Assembly: GCA_002501065.1 (NCBI GenBank)
Contig: DLRK01000014.1
Coordinates: 682-64,681, forward strand
Origin: Akkermansiaceae bacterium UBA7890
GTDB taxonomy: Bacteria > Verrucomicrobiota > Verrucomicrobiia > Verrucomicrobiales > Akkermansiaceae
Length of the DNA stretch: 64,000 nt
Reading direction: 5' to 3'
The notes beneath the pieces were generated by a model. The model made no database searches, was not told where the DNA came from, and saw nothing but the letters and a program-made list of their open reading frames with translations. Numbering within the stretch: the stretch's first letter is position 1; every line of letters begins with the position of its first letter. Position numbers and translations under genes: made by a program. Shown one piece after another: positions 43,788 to 53,423 of this stretch.

Positions 43788-46700
43788 TTAACGGGCAGCG
43801 GTGTGGAGCGGGTTGGGGGTGGTGAACTTGTGACTTGCCGAGAGGGCGAAGAATTCCGGTTCATACATGGCCTCCACCTTGGCGGGCGGAGCGACCACGG
43901 AGCCCGCGGAGGTCACGCGGGCATGGTAGGAGACGGTGTAGCTTCCCGAGCGCGGGAGGTAGTCGATAAAGAAGAGGACGCGATCGTCGCGAAGTTCCTC
44001 ATGCGAAACCTCCCAGTCGTTCTCCTCTTCCAGACGACCGGCCTGGCTGGCGAAGGCCGTGTTGACCGCTTCGAAAATGGAGGGAAGCGGATCATCGATG
44101 ACAAGGTAGACGGTCTCGTCGCGGGGCATGGTGACCTGTAGTTCCACGCGCACGAGGTCTCCCACCGCGGGCTGGCCCAGTCGTTCTTCCTTGCCGTCGG
44201 GGAGCACGCGGTGGTAGCGGCGCAGGACCCGCAGGCCGTTGCTGGAGACGGCCTGTTGCGGGGCAAGCGCGGGCTTGGAAGCAAGGCTGACCCGTGCAAA
44301 ACCGCCTGTGGAAGTTGTTGCCCGGGCCTTGAAGCCTTCATGCAGGGGGACGCGCAGGGCCTTGGAGGGAGACTTGTCGTCGAGGGTGAACTGCTGGCGG
44401 CCTTCGTCGGTTTCAAGGGTGATGACCGGGGGCGCGCCCACGGTTTCCACCCGGCGGGCATACTCGCCCAGGGCGAAAACGGTCCAGGCATTGCTCCAGG
44501 TGTTCCCCCAGTGGCCCGAGCGTCGTCCCCGGGATTTGATGATTTTGGAGATTGCTTCATCACAATCAGGGGATTCGGGGTCAATGTTGACGAGGGCGAG
44601 CAGCCGATGGGCTGCGGTTGGCTCGGAGCTCATGAAATGGCGGTCGCCTTTTCTGGCCTGTCCCTTCAGGGCGAGGATTTCCCGGGCCTGCCCGGCGGCG
44701 TTCTCAGCACCTGATCTGGCCACCGCGAGCGCGAGGAAGTTGAGGGCATTGAGCGTGAGGCGCTCCGGATTCTCGAGGAGCTTGTTGTGGTAGGCCACCT
44801 GGGGCTTTCCGGCGAGTGCGAGGGTGAAGCAGCTCTGGCAGGCAGTCTCGATCTCCCACCAGTGCTCCGCCTCACCGATTCCGCGGAGTTCATCGGCGAG
44901 GTATTGGCGTAGTCCTTCCAGGACGCTTTCCGGGACGTTGGCCCCGGCCTCCTTGCAGAGGAGGAGGGCCATCCCTCCATAGGCGGAGGCCCAGAATTCA
45001 GAGTAGTCACTGCTGGCCCAGTAGGCAAAGCCGCCGTCGTCGCATTGCATCGAGATGAGCCTGGTCGCCCCGGCCTGAATGTTGCGGCGGATCTCCTCCT
45101 CGGTCTTGTTCCGGAAGGCGGGGGCGATATTGCGCAGATTGAGGGCGGCAATCCAGGGGATGGTGCTGGAGGTGGTTTGCTCCAGGCAGCCGTAGGGGTA
45201 GCGGAGGAGGAAATCGAGTGCCCCACTGGCCTCGAGGAGGACAGAGCGGCCGAACTCCAGTTCGATTTCACCGCGACCCTCAAGCAGTTCCCTGGAGAGG
45301 CCTTCCAGCATGTTGTATCCGGCGCTCGGTTCCTCGAACTTGATGAACCGGTTCTCTCTCAGCAGGGGCATGGGATACTCGATCGCGAAGTTGCTGGCCA
45401 CCGCGTCGGAGAGTTCCCGTCGCAGCTTTTCATCGAGAGCGGCTCCGTCGAGGGAGCGCGGGGTGGCGGTCCACTGCCAGTCCGTCTGCCCGGTTTCACC
45501 AAAGGACAGGTCAAAGGTGACGGTGGCGTCGCTGTCGGCGGGGATGGTAATGGACTTCGTCTCGGTTTTTTCACCGTGCTCCACGAATTGTGTGATACTT
45601 CCGATCTTGAGGGAAATGTCCCAGGTTCCCGTGTAGGAGGTGGCGTTCTGCACGAGGACCTTGGGCTGCAGGCGGTCTCCCTGGTGGGCGAAGCGTGGAG
45701 TGGAGGGCTCCAGCATGAGGGGTTTTTTCACGGTGAACTCGGAAATCTCCCGGCCGAAGTGAGTCGATCCGTGGTGGGCCACGGCGATGACCCGGTAGCG
45801 GGTGAGGGTGTCCGGGGAAGTGAACTGCACCTTGAAGCGACCATCTCCGGTGGTCGCCAGGACGGGCATCCAGACTGCACAGGGACTGAAGTCCTTGCGC
45901 AGTTTCGGTTCCCCCAAGCCGCCAAACTCGTCGGCCCCGCCGCCCCCGATGAAGAATCCCTTGTTGAAGGTGTGGTGTTGCCCGGGATCCTCGGAGAGGA
46001 TCTTTCCGAGGGAGGTGCCTGCTTCGGTGCGAAGACTGCGGGGTGCGTAGAAGTGTGCGACGGGATCGGGATTGGGGTAGCCGGCCACCGCGAGAGTTCC
46101 TTCGTCTTCGGCATAAACCGTGATTTCGGCCCCGCTGACGGGATTGCCCGCATGGTCACGGACCAGTCCTTCGATGGTAACCTCCTCGCCGGGGCGGTGG
46201 TAGTCACCCGGAATCTTGAGAGCGACCTGCAGGCGCTCCTTCACGACCTCGACGGCGAGTTCACAGTAGCCGAGACGCAGGATGGGTTCCTTGTGTGCGC
46301 GCAGGTTGTCCTGCGAGCCCTTGATCACCAGGACCGACACAAACGCGTTGGGTGCGTCCTCGTCAGTGAGGGGAATCTCCACCACCGGATTTTCAGCAGT
46401 GATCTTTTTCAGCATATGGCGATGCACTCCTTCACGTTCAAGGGTCACCAGGGCGGTCCCCTCGATGGGCGACTGCACGAGGATGCGTGCGGTTTCACCC
46501 GGGCGGTAGCGCTTCTTCTCGGGCACCAGTTTGATGAGCATTCCGTTCTCGTAGGCCCAGGGGTATTCCTTGGAACCGTAGACGCGCTGGGTGACGGCGG
46601 TACGGATGGGGCGCCCCTTGGGGTCGCTTCCGGAGAGGGTGAGGATGTACTTCCCGGCGTGCTCAGGTTTGAAGGGCAGGATAGAGCCGCCGCCGGCAGC

Positions 46701-49526
46701 CTCTGCAGGATTGATCCGGAAGGGCTGGTTCTCGATGATGGTTTCGATCCTCTTTTCGTTGCGTACCGCGATCGTTCCGCTGGCGGTCCTGGTCTTGATC
46801 TGCTCGTGGATTTCGCGCTCGATCCTGAGAGTGAACTCAACCGGATCACCGGTGAGCGGTTTTCCGTCGGCGCTCACCGCCACGGCACGCAGTCCGGTCT
46901 CGTCGCCCACCCGCACAAGCTTGTCGAGGCGGGAAAGCCCCACGTAGTAATCCGAGCTGTGCACGGTAGTGTTGGCATCGGCGGAGAGGGTCTGATTGCG
47001 TTGATCGCGTATTTCACTCGTCACGCTCACCGTGCGCGGGGAGGGAAAATCGATCTCCGCGAGGTCGAAGGTGAGGCTCGCGAAACCATCCTGATCAAGG
47101 TTGGCGGTTCCATTCCTGGTGCCGAAGGACCGGCGATAGGATCCTTCGCCGTAGCCGAAGTAGTGAGACCAGTAGTAGGCGTCGTAGGAGCGGTGGTCAC
47201 AGAACAGGTAGTCGCGGAACTGGGTGGGGTAGAATCCCGCTTCCCGGCTGCGATAAAACCACTCCACGGCAGCTTCGGCGACCGGTTGTCCCTGGAAGTA
47301 GTTGGCCTTGAGTGAAAGGGTCACCTTGTCGTTGCTCCCGGAGTCCACGAATCCGGCCTTGGTCTCGAAGGCGTTGCGGCGAAACTCCTGCACCGCGATG
47401 TTGTGGACGAAACGGGCACTGTTGCGGTGAGCTGCCCTGGTGTGCCAGTTGTCCATTTCCTCGGTCGCCGCGATCTCATCGGGCCAGAGCAGTTCCAGGC
47501 TGAAATATCCCACGGTCTGTGCCGGCAGGGTGAAGCTGTGATCGAAGCTGCCCTTGTCGGAGAGCGTGATGTCCCGTTCCTCGAGGGTGCGGCCGGATGA
47601 ATCCTGGATCACGAGTTGGGCCCCTTTGCCGGTATCGAATATACTGCGGTTGTTCTTGATGCGGCGCACGATGCCCTTGAGATGGACCTCCTCGCCGGGA
47701 CGATAGAGCGTGCGATCAGTGAAGAGGAGGGCCGTGCGCTTGTCGGGGAGTTGAGGATCCCACTCGGTGTTGACGGGGAAGCGCCACATGGAAACGGTGG
47801 GGATACTGCTGTCGAAGTCGATGATCATGCTGTCCTGGCCAAGGGAGGCCCGCAGATGGCGCTGGGTCATGCTACGGGGGAGGAGTGCCACCCCGGACTC
47901 GTTGGTCTGGGCGGATTGCAGGGCCCCGGCATCCTCGCCGAAGACGTCGAGGTTCACGTTGGCGAGGGGTTGACCGGTGTTGCAGGAGTAGGCGTAGATG
48001 AAGGCGCTGTCCTCGTTGATCTTCCAGGCCAGGCCGATATCGGTGAGTTGCATGAAGACCTGGGTGAGTTTCTTCTTCAGGAACGGACTCTCCATTCCTT
48101 CCTTGGAATCGGCTTCGATGGAGACGAAGAGGAGGCCGTTCGCCTTGCCAGCTCCAAGGACTTCATCCCATTTGATCTCGATGGGTGCAGTGGTGTCGTG
48201 AGCGTTGGTGAGCGTGACGGTCTCGTCGTAGATCGCTTCGCCTGCCACCAGGGACCAGGGGATGGTATGACGTTCCTTGATGCGCTCTTTACCGGGGCCA
48301 TCTCCGCTGTAATGGCGGTAGCCCTGGAAAGCCCGCACCGCATCCTCGCCCGTCAGGCGCTTGACCCGGATGCGGGCCTGCGCGATGTTGACGGTCTTCA
48401 TCCTGTAGGTGCGGCTTCCGATGGCCAGCTGAGCGGCGGCGTAGCTGGGGGCGGTCAGGATGGGAGGAAGATGCCGGAAGCGGATCGCTTCACTCTTGGA
48501 CTCGAGCATGGCCAATCCGTCAAAGGCGGTCATGCCGTGTTTGATGGTGACCTTCCATTTCGAGCGGTTGGGAAAATCGCCCTTGATGGAGATCAGGCTG
48601 CGGCTGGCCTCCAGTTCCATGTTGGCGGGAATCGGATCGATCTGGATGAACCCGGCGAGGTCAGAGGCCTTGACGTCCTCGGGGAGCTTCTTGGAGAGCC
48701 CGATGCTGATATAGGGTTTGGCATCGACGCGGGTGACGGCCTGGATGGAGGCGACCTCGAACTTGGTCACCGAGCCGATCCAGCGCTCGATGGCTTTCAC
48801 GGTGGATGCCCCGGTGGACTTGTTCGTGATTCCGCGTTCAATCACCAGCTTCCAGCTTTCGCCCACCGGCAGGGGGTGGACCGGGGATGCGGTGATGGCG
48901 ACAGGAATTTCGGTTTCCGGATCCAGGTTGGTGATATCCGGGGCCTTCCAGGACTGGAAACTTTGCTCCCAGGTGGGACCGAGGGCCCCCCTTGCCTTGA
49001 CGTCCCGGTAGATGCCCTGACGGACCGTGGCGGCCACGGTGTTGCCCTTCTTGTCGACGAAATGCAGTTTGCCGGTGACCGCGGCAGGATCGATGGCGTC
49101 GTTGAACCGCAGGAAGTAATCGGGCTGTCGCGTGGTGCCGCGCCAGTAGCCGGTCTGGTAGTGGAACGGGGCGGTTTGGACGGTCCGGAGGTTGGTTTCC
49201 GGGAGGGCGGTTCCATCAAGGTGCTTGAAGCCGGAGGGCAGGGAGAATCGATAAGTGGTGGCGAGGGCCGGAATGCCCTTGCACTCGAAGAGGGCCACGT
49301 TGGGTTCGATCCATTTCAAGTCGCCCGCCAGGGGAGGATCAATCTTCATCATCGCGTTGGGCCCGGTGGAGCCCACCTGGTCGTCAGCTACCATCGCCTT
49401 CTCGAAACTGAGCTTGAGGGTGGTGGTGGGAGTGAGGGTGGAGGTGCTGAGGTGGAGGGCCGGTTCCGCCGGAAGTGGAGCGGAGGTGAGGGCCAGAAGG
49501 GCGGAGAGAGGGAGCAGCTTCTTCAT
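43788..49526 (-). CDS. Bacterial alpha-2-macroglobulin with thioester
   Basis: A 1912-residue exported protein (signal peptide MKKLLPLSALLALTSAPLPA, no lipobox Cys). MG-type beta domains fill the first 1100 residues (LYRPGEEVHLKGIVRR is the MG2-region hallmark), then the A2M body (RYRVIAVAHHG, KPLMLEPSTPRFAHQGD). The thioester motif is intact: YGCLEQTT with Cys1447, in an alpha-helical toroid. The protein traps attacking proteases by covalent capture in the periplasm. At 1912 residues it is longer than E. coli YfhM (about 1650). It is first in an operon with pbpC. Without a lipobox it may be soluble or held by another means. Confidence 0.92.
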   Translation of the reverse strand: MKKLLPLSALLALTSAPLPAEPALHLSTSTLTPTTTLKLSFEKAMVADDQVGSTGPNAMMKIDPPLAGDLKWIEPNVALFECKGIPALATTYRFSLPSGFKHLDGTALPETNLRTVQTAPFHYQTGYWRGTTRQPDYFLRFNDAIDPAAVTGKLHFVDKKGNTVAATVRQGIYRDVKARGALGPTWEQSFQSWKAPDITNLDPETEIPVAITASPVHPLPVGESWKLVIERGITNKSTGASTVKAIERWIGSVTKFEVASIQAVTRVDAKPYISIGLSKKLPEDVKASDLAGFIQIDPIPANMELEASRSLISIKGDFPNRSKWKVTIKHGMTAFDGLAMLESKSEAIRFRHLPPILTAPSYAAAQLAIGSRTYRMKTVNIAQARIRVKRLTGEDAVRAFQGYRHYSGDGPGKERIKERHTIPWSLVAGEAIYDETVTLTNAHDTTAPIEIKWDEVLGAGKANGLLFVSIEADSKEGMESPFLKKKLTQVFMQLTDIGLAWKINEDSAFIYAYSCNTGQPLANVNLDVFGEDAGALQSAQTNESGVALLPRSMTQRHLRASLGQDSMIIDFDSSIPTVSMWRFPVNTEWDPQLPDKRTALLFTDRTLYRPGEEVHLKGIVRRIKNNRSIFDTGKGAQLVIQDSSGRTLEERDITLSDKGSFDHSFTLPAQTVGYFSLELLWPDEIAATEEMDNWHTRAAHRNSARFVHNIAVQEFRRNAFETKAGFVDSGSNDKVTLSLKANYFQGQPVAEAAVEWFYRSREAGFYPTQFRDYLFCDHRSYDAYYWSHYFGYGEGSYRRSFGTRNGTANLDQDGFASLTFDLAEIDFPSPRTVSVTSEIRDQRNQTLSADANTTVHSSDYYVGLSRLDKLVRVGDETGLRAVAVSADGKPLTGDPVEFTLRIEREIHEQIKTRTASGTIAVRNEKRIETIIENQPFRINPAEAAGGGSILPFKPEHAGKYILTLSGSDPKGRPIRTAVTQRVYGSKEYPWAYENGMLIKLVPEKKRYRPGETARILVQSPIEGTALVTLEREGVHRHMLKKITAENPVVEIPLTDEDAPNAFVSVLVIKGSQDNLRAHKEPILRLGYCELAVEVVKERLQVALKIPGDYHRPGEEVTIEGLVRDHAGNPVSGAEITVYAEDEGTLAVAGYPNPDPVAHFYAPRSLRTEAGTSLGKILSEDPGQHHTFNKGFFIGGGGADEFGGLGEPKLRKDFSPCAVWMPVLATTGDGRFKVQFTSPDTLTRYRVIAVAHHGSTHFGREISEFTVKKPLMLEPSTPRFAHQGDRLQPKVLVQNATSYTGTWDISLKIGSITQFVEHGEKTETKSITIPADSDATVTFDLSFGETGQTDWQWTATPRSLDGAALDEKLRRELSDAVASNFAIEYPMPLLRENRFIKFEEPSAGYNMLEGLSRELLEGRGEIELEFGRSVLLEASGALDFLLRYPYGCLEQTTSSTIPWIAALNLRNIAPAFRNKTEEEIRRNIQAGATRLISMQCDDGGFAYWASSDYSEFWASAYGGMALLLCKEAGANVPESVLEGLRQYLADELRGIGEAEHWWEIETACQSCFTLALAGKPQVAYHNKLLENPERLTLNALNFLALAVARSGAENAAGQAREILALKGQARKGDRHFMSSEPTAAHRLLALVNIDPESPDCDEAISKIIKSRGRRSGHWGNTWSNAWTVFALGEYARRVETVGAPPVITLETDEGRQQFTLDDKSPSKALRVPLHEGFKARATTSTGGFARVSLASKPALAPQQAVSSNGLRVLRRYHRVLPDGKEERLGQPAVGDLVRVELQVTMPRDETVYLVIDDPLPSIFEAVNTAFASQAGRLEEENDWEVSHEELRDDRVLFFIDYLPRSGSYTVSYHARVTSAGSVVAPPAKVEAMYEPEFFALSASHKFTTPNPLHTAAR

Positions 49527-49859
49527 GTTGTTGCTGAGTTCTGTTCGATTTGAGCGAGAATTAACACCTCAATGGAGCCAAGAGGAGATTGCTTTTCGCT
49601 TTCTGCGGGTTATGGGCTACGAGGTAAATGCTATTTTTGTAGCGGATCGGTTACGATTTTTTGTGTAGAAAATTGACCATGTCCTCATGACGGCGGGAAG
49701 ATCCCCTGGATGTCTGGGGCCGGGCAGGCGGAATGCATGTGAATAAGTTGCCGAGGGATGGGTAATCGGGTTCTTGGTTCCGGGGCACTTTCGGACCTTT
49801 TTTCAGTGTGATCCTGCACGGTCACAGTAAAAGGGCAGGGAAAGCTGTCGTTTTGCCAG
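49527..49859. other. Divergent intergenic region, A2M/esterase
   Basis: This 333-bp, unusually AT-rich stretch (runs of T at 49634-49638 and 49656-49662) separates two divergent genes and should hold both promoters. No gene and no confident promoter pair or operator could be fixed. Confidence 0.5.
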
Positions 49860-50777
49860 ATGATCCGTCTTTCTTTCCTATTCCTCCTCACGTTCTGCTG
49901 CAGCCTGCCCCTCCCCGCGCCGGGCCAGGCGGGTAACCCCGGAAATCCCACCTTTGCTCATGGCCCCGACTCAAAGCGCCAGGCTGGCGCGCCCCGGGGC
50001 AAGGTCACCCGTCACGAGTGGAAGAGCAGAATCCTCCCGGGGACGCTGCGGCAGTGGTATCTTTACGTGCCCGCCCAATACGACGGAAGCAAGGCGGCCG
50101 CGGTGATGATCTTCCAGGATGGCCATGCCTACGTGGATGAGGCGGGTGACATCCGTGTGCCGATCGTCTTTGATAATCTGATCCACAAGGGCGAGATGCC
50201 GGTCACGATCGGGATTTTTCTCAATCCGGGGCTCTTTACCGACAAGCTCGACGGGCGGCAGGGGTGGAAAGCCCCCCCGGGCGTGAAGAGAAATCGCAGC
50301 GTGGAATACGATTCGCTGAGCGCCGACTACGTGACCTTTCTCGAGAAGGAGATCCTTGCGGAGGTGGGGAAATCCCACCAGCTCACCGATGATCCCGCCA
50401 TGCGGGCGATCTGCGGGATGAGTTCGGGTGGAATCTGTGCCTTTACCGCCGCCTGGGAACGTCCCGATCTCTTTCGCAAGGTGGTCAGTCATATTGGAAG
50501 TTTTACCAACATCCGGGGGGGACACATCTATCCGGCCCTTATCCGCAAGACGGAGAACAAACCGCTGCGTGTCTTCCTGCAGGATGGTTCCAACGACCTG
50601 GACAACGCCCACGGCAACTGGTGGCTGGGCAATCTGCAGATGGAGAAGGCTCTCCGGTTCAGGAAATACGACCACCGGACGGTCTGGGGCGAGGGTGGCC
50701 ACAATGGAAAGCACGGGGGTGCAATCTTCCCCGACACCATGCGGTGGTTGTGGCGGGACTGGAAGGAGACGAAGTAG
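49860..50777 (+). CDS. Secreted esterase, alpha/beta hydrolase (Esterase D / CE1-like)
   Basis: A 305-residue exported protein with a signal peptide (LFLLTFCCSLPLPAPGQA). RQWYLYVPAQYDGSKAAAVM and VFQDGH-like IFQDGHAYV lead into the nucleophile elbow GMSSGG (Ser in AICGMSSGGICAFTAAW). The catalytic Asp is likely in VFLQDGSNDLDN and the His in WGEGGHNGKHG. The pattern fits the putative-esterase (CE1) family, which includes feruloyl and acetyl esterases and the enterochelin esterase branch. It lies convergent with another esterase, 12 bases away. A substrate on plant or algal polysaccharide is likely but not shown. Confidence 0.85.
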   Translation: MIRLSFLFLLTFCCSLPLPAPGQAGNPGNPTFAHGPDSKRQAGAPRGKVTRHEWKSRILPGTLRQWYLYVPAQYDGSKAAAVMIFQDGHAYVDEAGDIRVPIVFDNLIHKGEMPVTIGIFLNPGLFTDKLDGRQGWKAPPGVKRNRSVEYDSLSADYVTFLEKEILAEVGKSHQLTDDPAMRAICGMSSGGICAFTAAWERPDLFRKVVSHIGSFTNIRGGHIYPALIRKTENKPLRVFLQDGSNDLDNAHGNWWLGNLQMEKALRFRKYDHRTVWGEGGHNGKHGGAIFPDTMRWLWRDWKETK

Positions 50778-50789
50778 GCCTCCGCCAGA

Positions 50790-51974
50790 TCAGCGCGGTA
50801 GGTTCACCCTGGAGTTCGCCTTGAGGGCGTGCCTGGGGAGAGGGTGCTTTTCGGTGAACACCTGCAGGGTCTGGTGGGATTCGATAATGACTTTCGATTC
50901 GTCTATCTTTGTTCCGTCCGCGGTTTTCCACCTGCTGCGATCGAGTTTCAGGTGTCTGGCGAAGAAGTCATACATGGGTTGCCGCTTGGACGCGCCATAG
51001 TCGTGGTTCTCCTTGGGGAGGTGTGCATTTTCCACCAGGTTTCTCCTGCCATAGAATTCGTAGATGCGCTGCACGAAGGGGAACTCGATCCCGGGCGTGT
51101 TGGCAGTCCAGTCGCCACCACAGGAGATGAGCATCATGGGACGGGGGGCGCAGAGGGCTGCGATCTCGGTATTGTTGGTGATGTGACGGGGGCGCACGTG
51201 AATGGGCAGGCCACTCTCGCATCCGCAGCCGCCGTAGAAGTGGGCAGAGACCATGACGCATGGAGCGGCTGCTGCGATGCGATCATCGAGGGCGGTGAGA
51301 AGGAAGGTCTGGGTGCCGCCGCCGGAGGCCCCCGTTACGCCTACTCGATCGGGGTCGACCCTGGGCAGGGAGAGCATGAAGTCGACGGCCCGGATGCTGT
51401 TCCAGCACTGCAGACGCAGAACCTGATCTCCGTGATTGTGATTCCAGCCCTGCTTGCGGGAATCGGAATAGCCGACCATGTCGTAAGAGAAAACAGCAGC
51501 CCCCATGCGGGCGAGGGTGGCGCAGCGGTACTGCATTTCCGGTCGGAGGCGTCCTTCCTTGGTGTAGTTGGGATCGCGGGCGTGGCCGTGGGGGCAGAGG
51601 ATGGCAGGCATGCTCCCGGGCGGGTCAGAGGGCAGGTAGAGATTTCCGCAGAGGAAGAGGCCGGGAGCAGTTTCAAGGGCGACGTTCTCGACTGTGTATC
51701 CAGAGTGGCTGCGCTTTGAGTGGCGGAGCGGATTGAGGGGTGTCCGGCTCGGGAGGGGGTGAAGACCGGCCCCCTCCAGGATACCTTGCCGAATTGCGGC
51801 GCGCCGATTTTTCCACGCCTTGAGGTCGGGGATCTTTTTGGCGATGCGGTCCAGTTCGGCCTTCCCCTGTTCGGGCTTGAAATAACCGCCCCGGCGCAGG
51901 GAGGGCTTGTTTTCCGCCTGAGCGAGAGAGCAGAGAACAGAGGTGGCGAGCAAGGTGACGAGCGGACGAGACAT
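50790..51974 (-). CDS. Secreted acetylxylan-esterase-like alpha/beta hydrolase
   Basis: The ATG at 51974 gives 394 residues with a signal peptide (RPLVTLLATSVLCSLAQA); a further 106 codons are open upstream but look non-coding. PAILCPHGHARDPNY, AAVFSYDMVGYSDS and the nucleophile elbow TGASGGGTQTF are hallmarks of the PVC family annotated as acetylxylan esterase or dienelactone-hydrolase-like. The catalytic Asp is probably in SCGGDWTANTPG and the His in KENHDYGASKR. It likely deacylates exported polysaccharide. It is convergent with the CE1-type esterase and divergent from the porin operon. Confidence 0.82.
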   Translation of the reverse strand: MSRPLVTLLATSVLCSLAQAENKPSLRRGGYFKPEQGKAELDRIAKKIPDLKAWKNRRAAIRQGILEGAGLHPLPSRTPLNPLRHSKRSHSGYTVENVALETAPGLFLCGNLYLPSDPPGSMPAILCPHGHARDPNYTKEGRLRPEMQYRCATLARMGAAVFSYDMVGYSDSRKQGWNHNHGDQVLRLQCWNSIRAVDFMLSLPRVDPDRVGVTGASGGGTQTFLLTALDDRIAAAAPCVMVSAHFYGGCGCESGLPIHVRPRHITNNTEIAALCAPRPMMLISCGGDWTANTPGIEFPFVQRIYEFYGRRNLVENAHLPKENHDYGASKRQPMYDFFARHLKLDRSRWKTADGTKIDESKVIIESHQTLQVFTEKHPLPRHALKANSRVNLPR

Positions 51975-52230
51975 GCGGTCACTCTGGGGGGCGCCGAATG
52001 AAGCGGAAGGGAAAAGAGGATGGGGCTGGCCGGGTTCCCCCGGGACCGGAGGAGGGGAGATCCTGGAGATGCAGGAGAGGGGGAGGATGCCGAGGATGGT
52101 TCGGGGCACCGCAATTCGGCAACTGAACCTGGGTATCGAGGAAGAGAAAGAGGAGTTTCCCTCCTGATTAGGGCACAAGATATTTGTTATAAGCAGCTTA
52201 CGAAAAAAAGGAATTGAACTGAAAAACTTC

Positions 52231-52259
52231 TTGCTGTTGAGACTCAGTCGCGATAAAGA
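52231..52259 (+). promoter_or_regulatory. Candidate sigma-70 promoter for the porin-flavin operon
   Basis: TTGCTG at 52231-52236 and TAAAGA at 52254-52259 are 17 bases apart, about 70 bases before the porin start. Sequence and spacing fit a sigma-70 type promoter, but matches of this quality are common in AT-rich DNA. Confidence 0.35.
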
Positions 52260-52281
52260 ATACCAAGCCTTTGAGGGAATT

Positions 52282-52292
52282 GTGATTATCAC
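52282..52292 (+). promoter_or_regulatory. Short palindrome in the porin leader, possible operator
   Basis: GTGATTATCAC has perfect 5-bp arms around one base and lies 34 bases before the start, just after the candidate promoter. It could be a small operator site; it is too short to assign to any regulator. Confidence 0.25.
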
Positions 52293-52326
52293 CGCTCTTC
52301 AAGGCGACTAACTCGAATACCTTAGA

Positions 52327-53409
52327 ATGAGAACTACTAAGATCCGGCGGGCCTCTGGGCCCCTTATCCTTGGCCTTGGAATCCTGGCATCTGCCGCGCA
52401 GGTGACTGCGAAAGGGGAAGAGGCCATTGACGAAGCCTATAACAATGGCAGCACCAACTATGGTGGTAACAACTGGTTTGAGGGCACCACTTTGGGTGGC
52501 TACGGCGAGTTGCACCTCAACCTGAATAGCGACAAGGACAACGCGGTCGACTTCCACCGCTGGGTACTTTTCCTCAACCATCGTTTCAACGACCGCATCA
52601 CCTTCAACTCGGAATTGGAGCTGGAGCACTCCCTTTCGGGAGATGGCAAGCCCGGCGAAGTGGAGCTGGAGCAGGCCTACATCGACATGGCCTTTGATGG
52701 TGGGATGCACCTGAAGGTCGGTCTTTTCCTCGTTCCCGTGGGGACTCTCAATGAGAGGCATGAGCCGGACACCTTCTACGGAGTTGAGCGCAACCCGGTG
52801 GAGAAGAACATTATTCCGTCAACCTGGTGGGAGGCCGGTCTGGCCCTGTCCAGAAGCACCGAGGGCGGTCTCTCCTGGGATCTTGCAGTGCACTCCGGAC
52901 TGAAGACGGATACCTTCAACATCCGCAGTGGACGTCAGAAGGTTGCCAAGGCAGTGGCCGAAGACGCCGCCGCTACGGCCCGCGTCACCTACAGTGGTAT
53001 TTCCGGGGTTAATGTCTCCGCTTTCGCCAACTATCAGTCTGATATCACACAGGGTGGTGGGGCCGATGCATCGGCTCTACTTCTTGGAGCGACGGCCGAT
53101 GTCCAGATGGGTGCGTTCCGCCTGCGCGGGTTGGTTGCAAGCTGGGATATTGATGGAGCCGCCGCCGCCGCCGCCGGCAAGGATGATCAGTGGGGATACT
53201 ACATCGAGCCTTCCTACGGCTTTGATTTTGGTAATGGCAAGATGGGCGTCTTCGCACGCTATCATGAATGGGACACTGGTGGCGGTGCGATCGATTCGGT
53301 TTCGGTGGGGGTCAATTACTGGCCTGTCGATAATGTCGTCTTCAAGGGCGACTACACCGACGAGGAGGGAAATGATTCCTTCAACCTTGGAGTGGGTTAC
53401 AGCTTTTAA
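52327..53409 (+). CDS. Outer-membrane porin (OprO/OprP-like)
   Basis: A 360-residue beta-barrel protein with a signal peptide (LILGLGILASAAQVTA) and a C-terminal Phe (LGVGYSF). FEGTTLGGYGELHLN, VDFHRWVLFLNHRFND, ELEQAYIDMAF and VGLFLVPVGTLNERHEPDTF are the standard opening of phosphate-selective-porin-like proteins. The transported solute is not evident. It is first in a plus-strand run with an FMN-binding protein, a PepSY membrane protein and ApbE (gaps of 14, 6 and 1 bases), so a role in uptake linked to periplasmic redox work is possible, for example of a metal or electron acceptor. Confidence 0.85.
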   Translation: MRTTKIRRASGPLILGLGILASAAQVTAKGEEAIDEAYNNGSTNYGGNNWFEGTTLGGYGELHLNLNSDKDNAVDFHRWVLFLNHRFNDRITFNSELELEHSLSGDGKPGEVELEQAYIDMAFDGGMHLKVGLFLVPVGTLNERHEPDTFYGVERNPVEKNIIPSTWWEAGLALSRSTEGGLSWDLAVHSGLKTDTFNIRSGRQKVAKAVAEDAAATARVTYSGISGVNVSAFANYQSDITQGGGADASALLLGATADVQMGAFRLRGLVASWDIDGAAAAAAGKDDQWGYYIEPSYGFDFGNGKMGVFARYHEWDTGGGAIDSVSVGVNYWPVDNVVFKGDYTDEEGNDSFNLGVGYSF

Positions 53410-53423
53410 TTGTTGAGCACAGC

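Noticed and set aside
41450..49553. Long plus-strand frames opposite pbpC and A2M (42263-43825, 45045-47315, 47616-49553)
   Set aside because: They are mirror frames of high-GC genes with clear families on the minus strand and show no motif or signal peptide of their own.
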